From Flaccisagitta enflata (Eukaryota; Chaetognatha; Sagittoidea; Aphragmophora), in assembly GCA_965153355.1 (NCBI GenBank), contig OZ231127.1, forward strand, positions 50,902,001 to 50,966,000: a stretch of DNA of 64,000 nucleotides. Direction: 5' to 3'. A program made the position numbers and the translations under genes. The notes beneath the pieces were generated by a model, which saw nothing but the letters and a program-made list of their open reading frames with translations, had not been told where the DNA came from and did no database searches. The first letter of the stretch is position 1, and each line of letters begins with the position of its first letter. This document shows positions 11,945 to 23,600 of the stretch, piece after piece.

Positions 11945-12629
11945 TAAAACTTGTTTGAGATGATTTTTTTACAATTTATGGATTGCATCAAAACTCCGTG
12001 TCAGCATTCATATCTCTATGCATATGCTATTTATTATGTTACGATAATTATCACTTAGTCAAAATAATGTATTTCATCAAAACCGTTATGGCGAAGTCCC
12101 GCTGTGACACATAAGCATAAGAGCAGAAAACCTAACAAAGTTGTACAACATTGAACTTCAATCGCGTCAATATGTGACGAAGTCGTGCTAATGTGTCACA
12201 GTCACAGACAGATAAGCGTGTTTTCTTTACTGAGAGAGAGAGAGAGAGAAAGAGAGAAAGAGAGAGAATGAGAAGCAGCTGATGCTTATGCAATGCGTAA
12301 CCAAAGCCACTAAAATTCAAAACGCTCACAAAATGGAAAAAACAGACTGCGCGCGAGTGTGACAGAAATATTACAACAATTACAACCATTTGTCAAAAGG
12401 GGGGGGGGAGCTGTAGGAACGACTGAAAAAAAAACGAAAACTTACACGAGCACATTAAGAAAAATAGACAAAATACTGTGCCAGATGCTTGGCTGATCCA
12501 GCTTGCCCTCCATAAGTGTGGATTCCGTTAATGATAAATGGTACTGAGTTGCGTGGAATAATGGCTAGCAATAATGAAGTACGATTAGTCTTTGAATATC
12601 GATTTCCGAAGAAAAAGCCAATGCCCCAA

Positions 12630-13037
12630 CTTGGGGGTGTTCTTAAATTTTCGTCCGTTTTCAGCCTGAAATTCTCTTAAAGTGTTCTTAATTTGTTCGA
12701 TGTTCATAAAGAGTGTGTTTCATGTGAATTAAACTGATTATAAATGTCTAAATTGTATAAAAATACCTTATTTAGAGCAGTTGTATCTTAAACTTGATAA
12801 TTGTTATATATTTTTATTTCATAGGCAAACTAAGATATGAAGTTATTTTTAAAGATAAACAACCTATATTTCTCAAAAATTTGAATTAAATTCATTTTTT
12901 AGATAAGAAACTTGAATAAAATTGTTTTTGAAAATGGCCGAAGCTGAATCTCAGCCTGGGCATTCTCTTATTTTGTTCTTAAAATTTCGGCAAATCTCAG
13001 GCTCATGTCTCTTATAAACTGGTCTCTTATAAAAAAA
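12630..13037 (+). repeat. Dispersed repeat D1, copy 1
   Basis: Starts about GGGGGTGTTCTTAAATTTT, contains CAGCCTGAAATTCTCTTAAA and GTGTTCTTAATTT, and ends with CATGTCTCTTATAAACTGG and TCTCTTATAAA. A second copy in the same orientation is at 43268-43650. CTCTTATAAA motifs repeat at the end. No TIR was seen and the class is unknown. Confidence 0.85.
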
Positions 13038-13348
13038 AGAAGTGTAGCGTTGCTGAAAAATGTGTCTATGCCTATGTTTTAGAAATGAGGAGGTTGAAAA
13101 GAAAATGATAACCGGCTCGGATCGTTTGACAGCAGCGTAATGGTCGTAGTTATTTTCGTCCCATTCTTATCACTCACGCGTAGGACGTCTAATATTCTTT
13201 TTTCTAAATTTTTCTTTTTTCAATATTTTTTTTCTCATTTTTTGCTCATGTAGCGAGCACGCTGATCTGTATATGTCAGATTTTTGGTCTGTTCTTCGAC
13301 ACATCCGACATTGTCTATTTCACCTCTTCTCCACTCCCACCGCGCATT

Positions 13349-13359
13349 TGTGCGTGTGT

Positions 13360-13436
<77 letters not shown>

Positions 13437-13493
13437 AGTGTGTGTGTTTCTGTGCGTCTGTGTCTCTGTATGTTAGTGTGTAACTGTGTGTGC

Positions 13494-13588
<95 letters not shown>
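13349..13588. repeat. (GT)n then (CT)n compound microsatellite
   Basis: About 85 bp of GT, a diverged GTGTCTCTGT linker, then about 92 bp of CT. Confidence 0.97.
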
Positions 13589-13591
<3 letters not shown>

Positions 13592-13912
13592 CTCTCCTTT
13601 TCCCTTCTCTCATTGTCACACACCACGACCGTAAACCGGTCGATAATTGCTTTTCTTCGTTTGCTTGTTTGCTTTTGCGTCGTTGCTAATTTCTTCCCAC
13701 AGAATCCGGTTCTGTAATAAGATTTTCTTTTTGTGTGCCCATCTATAAGAGGTTATGTCTGTCCGTTGGTTGATCAGTTGGTCGGTTAGTCAGTTGGTCG
13801 ATCGTTCCGTCACGCAAAATTTGAAACCGCGGAAAAACTGCCAATTTAGTCCACTTTCTTATTGCCTGTCAGCTCTTATGCCTTCCCACGTCCACTTTTA
13901 TAAAGTCTTTGA

Positions 13913-13975
13913 TTCATTCATTCATTCATTCATTCATTCATTCATTCATTCATTCATCTATTCATTCATTCATTG
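13913..13975. repeat. (ATTC)n microsatellite
   Basis: About 15 copies of ATTC/TTCA with one CTATTC interruption. A short GTCCGTTGGTTGATCAG...GGTCG tract upstream (13755-13805) looks like a remnant of an F1/F2 tract. Confidence 0.95.
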
Positions 13976-14638
13976 ATTAAAACCGTTTATTCACATATAT
14001 GATATACATATTCTTAATCGGCGAGGCGCACAAATTGGCCGTAAATTGGCCTTGTTTATTTCTAGCGTGTTCTTAAAAAGAAGAAGAGTGATCAAGATGA
14101 ATTGTTGTCGCCATCAGACATTTCAAAACACCTTTTTCTCGTTAATATATTTCCCTTCTTGATTTGAAAAACCAATGTAAAATTTTGCAGACTATTTCAA
14201 GGATATTGTTGCTTGAAAAGTCTTAGTTATTCCATGACGCCTGAGTAACTTTTTTTAACATTTCATACAAGTAAATTCATCTGCCCATCTTTAGATTCGA
14301 TTTTTCGCCATTCCCAAAAGGTAGGATTGGTCAATCACAGAAAAAAAGGAAGGAAAAATTGAAGATGAAGCGCAAAATAACTCGATTCTTTTTTTTTCTT
14401 TCTTTTTTTTCTTTTTAGTATTCTGCTCGATGACAGTGTTACGCAATGCGGCATAGCATAAAGGAGAGGGAAAAGTTAATTATTGTTCTTCTGTCACTGT
14501 CTCTTCAGTCGTCACCGTCGATCCCTTGCAGCAAGTATGCAGGGGCAAAAGGGGCTAGAGAGGGGCTAGGGAAACCTGGAGAAGAAGATCAAGTCTAGAA
14601 TAGGAACATGAACAAGAGCAAGCTAAAGAGAAAGAAAA
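13976..14638. other. Gene-free stretch, nothing recognised
   Basis: AT-rich sequence with homopolymer T runs. No supported exon. Confidence 0.5.
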
Positions 14639-14815
14639 ACAAGTGACGCGGGGTAACACCGGGCGGGTAGGCAGGGGCACACAAACTCCTTCTCCAACGC
14701 CCGCCTCCATGCGCTCCACACCCCTTTGATCACATTCACCCACACAAAGCATCTCAAATTCGTAAGTTCTAACTCGAGCTTGACCGACGGACAGACTGAC
14801 AACCCAGTCTTGAAT
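14639..14815 (-). mobile_element. F2 dispersed repeat, reverse copy
   Basis: Starts AAGTGACGCGGGGTAACACC, then GGGCGGGTAGGCAGGGGC, then CTCGAGCTTGACCGACGGACAG. The terminal hairpin is lost where the (GAA)n begins. Confidence 0.8.
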
Positions 14816-14998
14816 AGAAGAAGAAGAAGAAGAAGAAGAAGAAGAAGAAGAAGAAGAAGAAGAAGAAGAAGAAGAGGAAGAGGAAAAGAAGAAGAAGAAG
14901 AAGAAGAAGAAGAAGAATATTAAGAAGAAGAGGAGGAAGAAAAAGAGAAAGAAAAGAAAAAGAAAAAGAAAAAGAAGAAGAAAAAGAAGAAGAAGAAT
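14815..14998. repeat. (GAA)n microsatellite
   Basis: About 180 bp of AAGAAG with GAGGAA and AAAGAA variants. A purine-only strand of this length can adopt triplex structures (established for long GAA tracts). Poly-Arg and poly-Ser ORFs here are artefacts. Confidence 0.96.
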
Positions 14999-15153
14999 AT
15001 GATTTACCCACAAACGAATATACAAACAGGAGAAAGAAATGAATAGACAAACTATGTCGTTAGGTGAGGAGAGAGAAAAGGCGAAGGAAAAAGATGGAAC
15101 TGGACAATAGATAACTAAATTTGCAAAGAAGAATAAACAAAGCCGCAAACACT

Positions 15154-15364
15154 CCCCCTAGTCGCGGACGGGTGGACAGGAGCGGAATAGCGAAAAAACG
15201 CTCACATTTTGTTTTGGTTATCGACGAACCAACAGAGCAACAGACCGACCGACACAGCCAGTTCTAGTGACGTTACCGGCTTTTGTCCCTCTTTTTTGTC
15301 TTCTTTCCTGATTCACTCACTCACTCACTCACTCAGCCAACGTCTTTGTCAATCGGGCTGTCTA

Positions 15365-15412
<48 letters not shown>
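15154..15412. repeat. F2 remnant plus (TGTC)n microsatellite
   Basis: 15160-15262 has an F2-like TAGTCGCGGACGGGTGGACAGG start and an ACCGACCGACACAG tract without the hairpin end. About 14 TGTC units follow at 15358-15412. Confidence 0.75.
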
Positions 15413-15414
<2 letters not shown>

Positions 15415-15687
15415 CGTGCCTCGCTTTTTCCTCGACTTAGTTGTCAGTCACTCACTCCGTTTTTTTCTGTCTTTTGAGCCTTTCTTTTCTCGTTACTGCG
15501 GTCGAATGCGCAGGAAAATTGCCTTCTTCGATGAGAGGCTTAGTCCTTTTTTGCCTGGGGTTGGCGCGAAGAAGAAGAAGAAGAGGAAAAGAGAGCTCTA
15601 GATAGAAAACTGCAACGCCAACGCATGGAGACAGACTGACCGGCTTGCTGCCATGGAATAAGGGAGAATAACAGAGAGAAATGTACA

Positions 15688-16157
<470 letters not shown>

Positions 16158-16309
16158 ACCACCGTGGAAAAAGTGAGGATGACTGGATGAGTATGAAGGA
16201 ACCAGGGGAGGAAATCGATACCGTGAAATCCAGCTGACATCCACAGATGACAAAGTGTCACTCTCTCTTCCTTTCTATCTCCTCATTTTCCTTTCCCTTC
16301 CCAATTCTC

Positions 16310-16465
16310 TTTTTTTAGTCGCGGACTAGTGACTCTGTAAGATGCTTTGTCAGTCCGTCGGTCTATTGGACCCTGAGTCCGAAAGTTGATTGAGTTAGAA
16401 ATTGTAAGTGCGATCATTTTTGCCCCTGCTATTACATCCTTGACGATATTGTAACTTGTTTCATC
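16310..16465 (+). mobile_element. F2 dispersed repeat, shortened copy
   Basis: TTTTTTTAGTCGCGGACTAG end, CTTTGTCAGTCCGTCGGTC tract, GTGCGATCATTTTTGCCCCTGC and GACGATATTGTAACTTGTTT. Confidence 0.75.
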
Positions 16466-16555
16466 AGTGCGTCATTTTTCCGAGATTTCCAATCTCACAA
16501 TCATTATGTTTTTCCCTCTGCATCTCACATTTTCTCTCGTCCTCCCTCCTTTTTT

Positions 16556-16846
16556 TCCTTCTTCTTCTTCTTCTTCTCCTTCCTCTCTTCTCCTTCTCCT
16601 TCTTCTTCTTCTTCTTCTCCTTCTCCTTCTTCTTCTTCTTCTTCTTTCTATCCGCTTCCTTCTTCTTCTTCTAATTTTTTTCTTACCCCTTCTCTGCTTC
16701 TTCCTCTTCATTTCCCTCACCCTTCTTCTTCTTCTTTCTTCTTCTTCTTTCTTTCTTCTTTTCTTCTTCTTCTTTCTTTCTTCTTTCTTTCTTCTTTCTT
16801 TCTTCTTCTTTCTACATCTTTTCTTATTTTTTCTTATCTCTCTCTT
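16556..16846. repeat. CTT-rich polypyrimidine tract
   Basis: About 290 bp almost without purines, in CTT/CTTT/CTCCTT units. Leu/Phe/Ser-rich ORFs here are artefacts. Confidence 0.95.
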
Positions 16847-17070
16847 TTTTTAGTTGCGGACACGCAATTCTATAAGACGCTTTGTCCATCCGTCCGTCCG
16901 TCCATCAGTCCGTCGGTCCGCCCGCTCGTGGACACGAGTTGAAAAGCAAAAATGAGCGTTTTACTTTTAGATGGTTTGTGTGTATGAGTGGGGGGCATGG
17001 GGTATGGATGGGGGTTGGATGTCCCTGCCTACCCGTCCGCAACTATATAGTGACCCCGCGTTACTTGTTT
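16847..17070 (+). mobile_element. F2 dispersed repeat, full copy
   Basis: TTTTAGTTGCGGACACGCAA hairpin end, CTTTGTCCATCCGTCCGTCC tract, GAGTTGAAAAGCAAAAATGA, CCCTGCCTACCCGTCCGCAA and GTGACCCCGCGTTACTTG end. Confidence 0.88.
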
Positions 17071-17260
17071 TTGTTTTTCTTTTTCAAAGCTTTTGAACTC
17101 CCTCCTTACTACCTAGCCTCCTTCCCCTCTTACTAATCACCCTTATCTCAGCCCCCATCTCTCTACCCCAACACTGCTTCCCAAGCATTTAAAGTGACAC
17201 GTCATAACGTCATCAAAGTAATGGTTTTCAGAACAAAGCGATTTCCTCCCAAAGTCTTGA

Positions 17261-17264
<4 letters not shown>

Positions 17265-17339
<75 letters not shown>

Positions 17340-17428
17340 CTCTTTCTGTTTCTTTGTCACTGTCTCTTTCTGTCTCTCTACTTCTCTCTCTCTGCCTGAC
17401 TCTGTCTCTCTCTGTCTCTCTGTCGCTA

Positions 17429-17493
<65 letters not shown>

Positions 17494-17495
17494 TC

Positions 17496-17541
<46 letters not shown>

Positions 17542-17578
17542 ATCTCTCTCTCTCCACTCTCTCTCTCTCTCTCTCTTT
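17265..17578. repeat. (CT)n arrays with interruptions
   Basis: About 72 bp of pure CT, a diverged TCTGTCTC linker, then about 150 bp of CT with TTCTC and ATCT variants. Confidence 0.96.
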
Positions 17579-18300
17579 TTTTTTTTCTTGACATTTTTTT
17601 CTTAAACGCTTTCGGTTTCTCTTCCCTCTCCCTAATTTTCTTTTTCTGGATTACCCTCATTTTTCTTCATGAGGGTCTGTTTCCATTTTAGTGCTTCTGT
17701 ATCACATTTTCATGAGAAATAAATGTAAAGATACGTCGGCATTATCCTTTTTGATGTGCTGCTTTCCCTTCATAGCTGAGTTTTGCAGGACCCACCGTGG
17801 GATTTTAATGTTTGAAAGGCCCTTTTCTGCCTCGGGCTTGCGCTTGGTGCTTCTTTTTCCCTCCTTTTCTTGATAGCCTAGTTTTGCAGGTCCTTCCATG
17901 TTTGACTGGCCTTATTTTTCTCTCGTCCAGGATAGAGCTACGTGCCTCGTCTTCCTCTCCCAATACCTCCTCGACTCAGAAAACATTTGGGCCAGCGTAA
18001 AAAAAAAAGATTAAAAAAAAAACATTGGTATTTGTGGTGATTGGATATCACAGTAAAGATTTGTGTTTCAGATATACTTATAACTAATATTAGAAATTTT
18101 TTTACCACTAGACATACAGTTAAAAACCTTTCTAACGAAGGTTATGGGAACCTGATATTTTTTCGTTGTAGGCGAATTTCGCTGTAGCCACAAAGAAACA
18201 ATTGCTAGAACTAAAGTAGTATAAAAAACCATCAGAATTGTTTTGTCTTTTTAGAACAACAAGCTAAGAGTGACGTGGTAGAAAATAGCATCTCATCACA
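17579..18300. other. Gene-free stretch with internal GTTTTGCAGG repeats
   Basis: No gene is seen. A GTTTTGCAGGACC or GTTTTGCAGGTCC motif, then TTTGAAAGGCCC or TTTGACTGGCC, appears twice about 100 bp apart (17780-17930), suggesting a small diverged tandem repeat. Confidence 0.45.
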
Positions 18301-18942
18301 CGCACGCACGCACGCACACACACACACACGCACAGACGCACTTCTTCCTTCTCTCTACTCTCTAGGATCACTTTCTTTCTCTTTCTTCTTTTTCAACCTT
18401 CCTTTCTCTCTCTCTCTTCCCTTCTACCTTCCTTTCTTTCTTTCTCTGTTGCTCTGTTTCTTTCATTCTTTCATTCTATCATTCTTTCATTCTTTCATTC
18501 TTTCATTTTTTTCATTCTTTCTTTCATCTGCTTCTTTTCTTGCTTTCTTTCTTCTTTCTTCTTTTCTTGCTTTCTTTCTTTCTTTCTTTCCCTCTTACTT
18601 TTTTTCTTCTTCTTCTTTCTCTCCATGAAAAATTTCGTTACACGTCACTCAGAAATACCATTTTCAATGGAAAAAGACTTTGTTACAGGCGATTTTACGT
18701 TAGTCACAGTTCGTTTTAGGCGATTTTTTTAACAAAGAATCTAAAGAAAGACAAAGAATCTAATGAAAGAATCACGGGACTTTCAAAGATATTCGTTAGA
18801 GGCGGAATTTCTTAAGAAGCGTGTTCGTTAGAATGATTTTCTTCTGTAGTAGACAATGTGACGTACACGTGTCTTTATTTTCGTACGTTTCTTTTGACGT
18901 ATTACGTCAGTTAATGAAATTCGCCTTCTGTTGATATCAATA

Positions 18943-19008
<66 letters not shown>
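18300..19008. repeat. Microsatellite cluster: (CACG)n, (TTTC)n, (CT)n
   Basis: CACGCACG at 18298-18340, CTTT/TTCA/CTTC units at 18365-18625, and CT at 18947-19008. Between 18640 and 18840, GTTAGAGGCG, GTTACAGGCG and GTTTTAGGCG motifs recur, a diverged short repeat that also appears at 18120-18185. No gene seen. Confidence 0.85.
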
Positions 19009-19545
19009 TCCGTAAAAAAGCGACCTGGAGAACGAGACGAAACTGTGTTAATGCTTGAAGGGGGGTAAAGCGGTGCCAGGGGATACATGCAGCATTGCAA
19101 CATTCTGTGTGCACGTTCATGCATGCAACGATTCTTTTTTGTCGTCGTTGTCGTTGTGAAGGCGACGATCGGGCGTTTAGACTCTCACTCTCATTTTCTC
19201 TCCCTCTCTCTCTCCCTTTGTGCTGTTATTATGGGAAAAGTACTTAGCAATGATATACTTTCCACTAAGAGTCTCTAAGAGAGAGAGAGAAAACAGGCCT
19301 TGTTTCTCGTACATGGTTTATGACTTGGTGAATTAGGGAAATGGATGTTTTAACGAATCCTTTGGGATCTATAATGGACCCGAGAAGACAAAACACGGAT
19401 TTGCAGTCGGTACATTTTTGTCTGTCTCACAGGTTGGCTTTCTGATTTTTTATCCTTTTTGGGCAGCGGCCTCAAAAGCTCAATGTTCGGTGTAAAAAAA
19501 AGAGGTGAATTTTCAGTAGTACATCTGTATGTTTAATCATTTTCC
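19009..19545. other. Gene-free stretch with one FB arm remnant
   Basis: No gene is seen. TTTTTGGGCAGCGGCCTC at about 19457 followed by GAGGTGAATTTT is a degraded FB arm. Confidence 0.5.
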
Positions 19546-19549
19546 CATC

Positions 19550-20551
19550 TAGGAGTCGCAATAGTAATGGATTTCAAATTAACTAGTTAATAGTTAATTA
19601 ACTAAAGATATCGCTAGTTAACTTGCTAAAACAGTTAAAAATTTCACCTTGTGAAAGGTAGAATTTACAGAAAATTGTCATTATTTTGATACAATTCCTA
19701 AATCTATCAATGATTTTAGTATTGATTTTACTGTTTGAGGCTAAAAATCTTCAAGTTTCCTTGTTTCCAAATATTTCTCTTTATGTCAAAAAAATTTACA
19801 AAAAATCATGTCATTGAAAGAAAAAATAGTCGCAAAAGCGTTAGATGGTCATCGGTACCATTGCCCCTATGTGAGTGTTTGTGGGTGAGATGTTTAGAGG
19901 GGCAGTGTCCCGGGAAGGGGCTGATGACCTATGCTGTTTTTATTTGGGCCTCAAGGATGGAATTAGGGCCTGGAGGCTGCAATCGGGGCCTTGAGGCTTG
20001 GATTAGGGCCTTGAGGCTGGAATTTGAGCTTTGAGGCTGGGATTTGAGCTTTGAGGCTGAGATTTGAGCTTTGAGGCTGGGATTTGAGCTTTATGGGTGG
20101 GATTTGAGCTTTGAGGCTGGGATTTGAGCCTCAAGGCTGGGATTTGTGCCTGAGACTGGGACGTGAGCCCAGGGCTGGACGAGCCCGAGGCTGGATTTTA
20201 GCCTAGAGACTGGATTTGAGCCTCGAGGCTGGGATTTGAGCTGAGGCGGGATTTGAGCCTAAAGTGGGGATTGAGGCTCGAAGGTAGGATTTGGGTCTCC
20301 AGACTAGGATTTGGGCCTTGGAGGGGGACGGAGAAGAAGGAGAAGAGAAGGAGGAGAAGGAGAAATTTCCCCATGTGTGAAAAAAGCATAGGTCATCAGC
20401 ACTTTCGGGGCCGCTGCCCAAAAGGGGATTTTTCTCCATTTTTCCATAGAAAGCAGTGATTGTCTTTACTAGGTAATTTACCATAGTTAACTATAGGGGT
20501 TTTTAGAATTTTAACTAGTTAACTAACTAGTTAAAATTAACTATTGCCATT
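19550..20551. mobile_element. AT-rich TIR element split by FB-B1
   Basis: The left end (CGCAATAGTAATGG...TTAACTAGTTAATAGTTAA) and the right end (TTAACTAGTTAACTAACTAG...AACTATTGCCATTCC) are inverted versions of each other, dominated by AACTAGTTAA palindromes. An FB-B element sits between them. The outer element is therefore the older one. Target duplication not identified. Confidence 0.7.
19826..20424 (+). mobile_element. FB-B foldback element, copy 1
   Basis: Head ATAGTCGCAAAAGCGTTAGA, then TGGTCATCGGTACC. Left arm GGGGCAGTGTCCCGGGAAGG, then CTGATGACCTATGC. Cargo is about 18 units like GAGGCTGGGATTTGAGCCT. Right arm GCATAGGTCATCAGCACTTT, then CGGGGCCGCTGCCC. A GGAGAAGG purine tract precedes the right arm, as in the other FB-B copies. 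Confidence 0.87.
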
Positions 20552-20587
20552 CCTGCTCCCATCTATTTACTCCCTAAGGAAAAACAA

Positions 20588-20668
20588 GGCCGGATATACG
20601 GCCAATATTAGTCGCGGACGGGTGGGCAGGGGCGGAAATGCGCATTTTAACACTTTCCAACTCGATAG
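20588..20668 (-). mobile_element. Truncated F2 repeat abutting a TRMT2A exon
   Basis: AACAAGGCCGGATATACGGC, AGTCGCGGACGGGTGGGCAG, then GCGCATTTTAACACTTTCCA and ACTCGATAG. The F2 sequence ends exactly where the TRMT2A exon starts at 20669. The GACG tract and hairpin end are missing. The last F2 bases plus AG form the apparent 3' splice site. Confidence 0.8.
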
Positions 20669-23600
20669 ATCCACCGAGGGCAGGCCTGCATAAGAAGGTT
20701 TTACAGGTCCGTTTTGCCTGGAGTCTCTCCTGCAACCTCTACTTTTTCCTGTCAACCTACCCGTCCTTTCCCTGTCAACCTACCCGTCTTTTTTCCTGTC
20801 ACTCAGTCTGCCTTTTTTGCCGCCGTCAACCTTTCTGCCTGCTCCTCTGTCACACCCTTTGCCTGCTTTTATATTTTTGAAAATGAAAGAGAAAACCTGC
20901 AATCAAAATTGCATCGCAGTCGTAAGTTGTGAAAGAAAATAATGATATATGATATGATATGATATGATATATATATCAGTGAGTTTTTTTCAACAACGAA
21001 GCAATGATTGTAGGCAATTAGGCCTCGTCAACCTTTCGGTCTGTTAGACTGCCACCCTCTTTAACGTTTCTGCCTGCTTCCGTCTAAACTTTTCCATTTG
21101 CTTCCCTCACAACTTTTTCATTTTTCATCCAATGTGCTTGTGTAAGGGCTCACCTTGAGATGATAAGACCAACCTTTCTTCTTTCCTGGCACCTTCATTC
21201 CCATTCAACCATTCATTTTTTCGTCCTGTTAGTCTTTCTGCTTCTTCCTTCTTTTCTGTTAATCTTTTTGCCTTCTTTTCTTTCAATATTTCTTTCCTCT
21301 TTCATCTATCTTTTTCTTCCTTCTTTCCAGTCAATCTTTTTGCCTTCTTTCCTATCAATCTTTCTGCCTTCTTTCCTATCAATCTTTCTGCCTTCTTTCC
21401 TTTTAACCTTTCTGCCTTCTTTCTTCAATCTTTCTTCCTGCTTTCCTTTCAATCTTTCTGCCTTCTTTCCTTTCAATCTTCCTGCCTCCTTTCCTATCAA
21501 TCTTCCTGCCTCCTTGTCAATCTTCCTGCCTCCTTTCCTATCAATCTTCCTGCCTCCTTGTCAATCTTTCAGCCTTCTTTTCTATCAATCTTTCTGCCTT
21601 CTTTCCTTTCAATCTTTCTGCTTTCTTTCCTGTCAATCTTTCTACCTTCTTTCTTACCAATCTTTCTGCCTTCTTTCCTATCAATTTTTCTGCCTTCTTT
21701 CCTGTCAATCTTTCTGCCTTCTTTCTTACCAATCTTTCTGCCTCCTTTCCTGTCAATGTCCCTACTTTCTTTCCTATCCATCTTCCTCTTTTCCCATCAT
21801 TTGACTCCCTATCAATCTTCCTGCCTCCTTCCCTATAAATGTTTCTGCCGTCATTCCTCATTTCGTGCTTGTATTGGTTGTTTTTGATCTTTCCTCATTC
21901 AGGCGATTCGGAAATGTGAAGGCATCAAACGGTTTATCTACGTCTCTTGTGATCCCAAAAAGGCCAAGGAAGATTTCCTTGATCTTTCCCGAGCACCCTC
22001 CAAGAAAGGCTTCAGGGGTGAACCATTTTTGCCTTCCAAGGCCGTTCCAATCGACCTCTTTCCTCAGGTGTGTTTTCACTTTTCTTTTCTTGCCGATTGG
22101 ATGTTTAAAGGTATGCCATCATGGACTTCAAGGTATGACATCATGGACTTCAAGGTATGCCATCATGGACTTCAAGGTATGCCATCATGGACTTCAAGGT
22201 ATGCCATCATGGACTTCAAGGTATGCCATCATGGACTTCAAGGTATGCCATCATGGACTTCAAGGTATGCCATCATGGACTTCAAGGTATGCCATCATGG
22301 ACTTCAAGGTATGCCATCAGGGACTTCAAGGTATGCCATCAGGGACTTCAAGGTATGCCATCAGGGACTTCAAGGTATGCCATCAGGGACTTCAAGGTAT
22401 GCCATCAGGGACTTCAAGGTATGCCATCAGGGACTTCAAGGTATGCCATCATGGACTTCAAGGTATGCCATCATGGACTTCAAGGTATGCCATCATGGAC
22501 TTCAAGGTATGCCATCATGGACTTCAAGGTATGCCATCAGGGACTTCAAGGTATGCCATCAGGGACTTCAAGGTATGCCATCAGGGACTTCAAGGTATGC
22601 CATCAGGGACTTCAAGGTATGCCATCAGGGACTTCAAGGTATGCCATCAGGGACTTCAAGGTATGCCATCAGGGACTTCAAGGTATGCCATCAGGGACTT
22701 CAAGGTATGCCATCAGGGACTTCAAGGTATGCCATCAGGGACTTCAAGGTATGCCATCAGGGACTTCAAGGTATGCCATCAGGGACTTCAAGGTATGCCA
22801 TCATGGACTTCAAGGTATGCCATCATGGACTTCAAGGTATGCCATCATGGACTTCAAGGTATGCCATCATGGACTTCAAGGTATGCCATCATGGACTTCA
22901 AGGTATGCCATCATGGACTTCAAGGTATGCCATCATGGACGTCAAGGTATGCCATCATGGACTTCGAGGTATGCCATCATGGACTTCGAGGTATGCCATC
23001 ATGGACTTCGAGGTATGCCATCATGGACTTCGAGGTATGCCATCATGGACTTCGAGGTATGCCATCATGGACTTCGAGGTATGCCATCATGGACTTCGAG
23101 GTATGCCATCATGGACTTCGAGGTATGCCATCATGGACTTCGAGGTATGCCATCATGGACTTCGAGGTATGCCATCATGGACTTCAAGGTATGCCATCAT
23201 GGACTTCAAGGTATGCCATCATGGACTTCGAGGTATGCCATCATGGACTTCGAGGTGTGCCATCATGGACTTCGAGGTGTGCCATCATGGACTTCGAGGT
23301 GTGCCATCATGGACTTTGAGGTATGCCATCATGGACTTTGAGGTATGCCATCATGGACTTCGAGGTATGCCATCATGGACTTCGAGGTATGCCATCATGG
23401 ACTTCGAGGTATGCCATCATGGACTTCGAGGTATGCCATCATGGATATGCGTTGTGTATCTTCTCGAGTCGCGTTTGCGCGACGAGAAAGCTTCAATAAT
23501 TACAGCCCGTGGGACTGTAACTTTGAAGCTTTTTGGCCACATCGAGTTATTTCTCGATGTGGTCTATAAGATAGCCTTGAAAATTCCTTTCGTGTAGTGA

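Noticed and set aside
21865-23597. Long plus-strand ORFs of 394-522 residues with MPSWTSRYAIMDFKVCHHGLQG-type repeats
   Set aside because: They are the 22-bp satellite read in three frames; all frames are open because the unit lacks stops and 66 bp is a multiple of 3. Only 21903-22067, in another frame, is a true exon.
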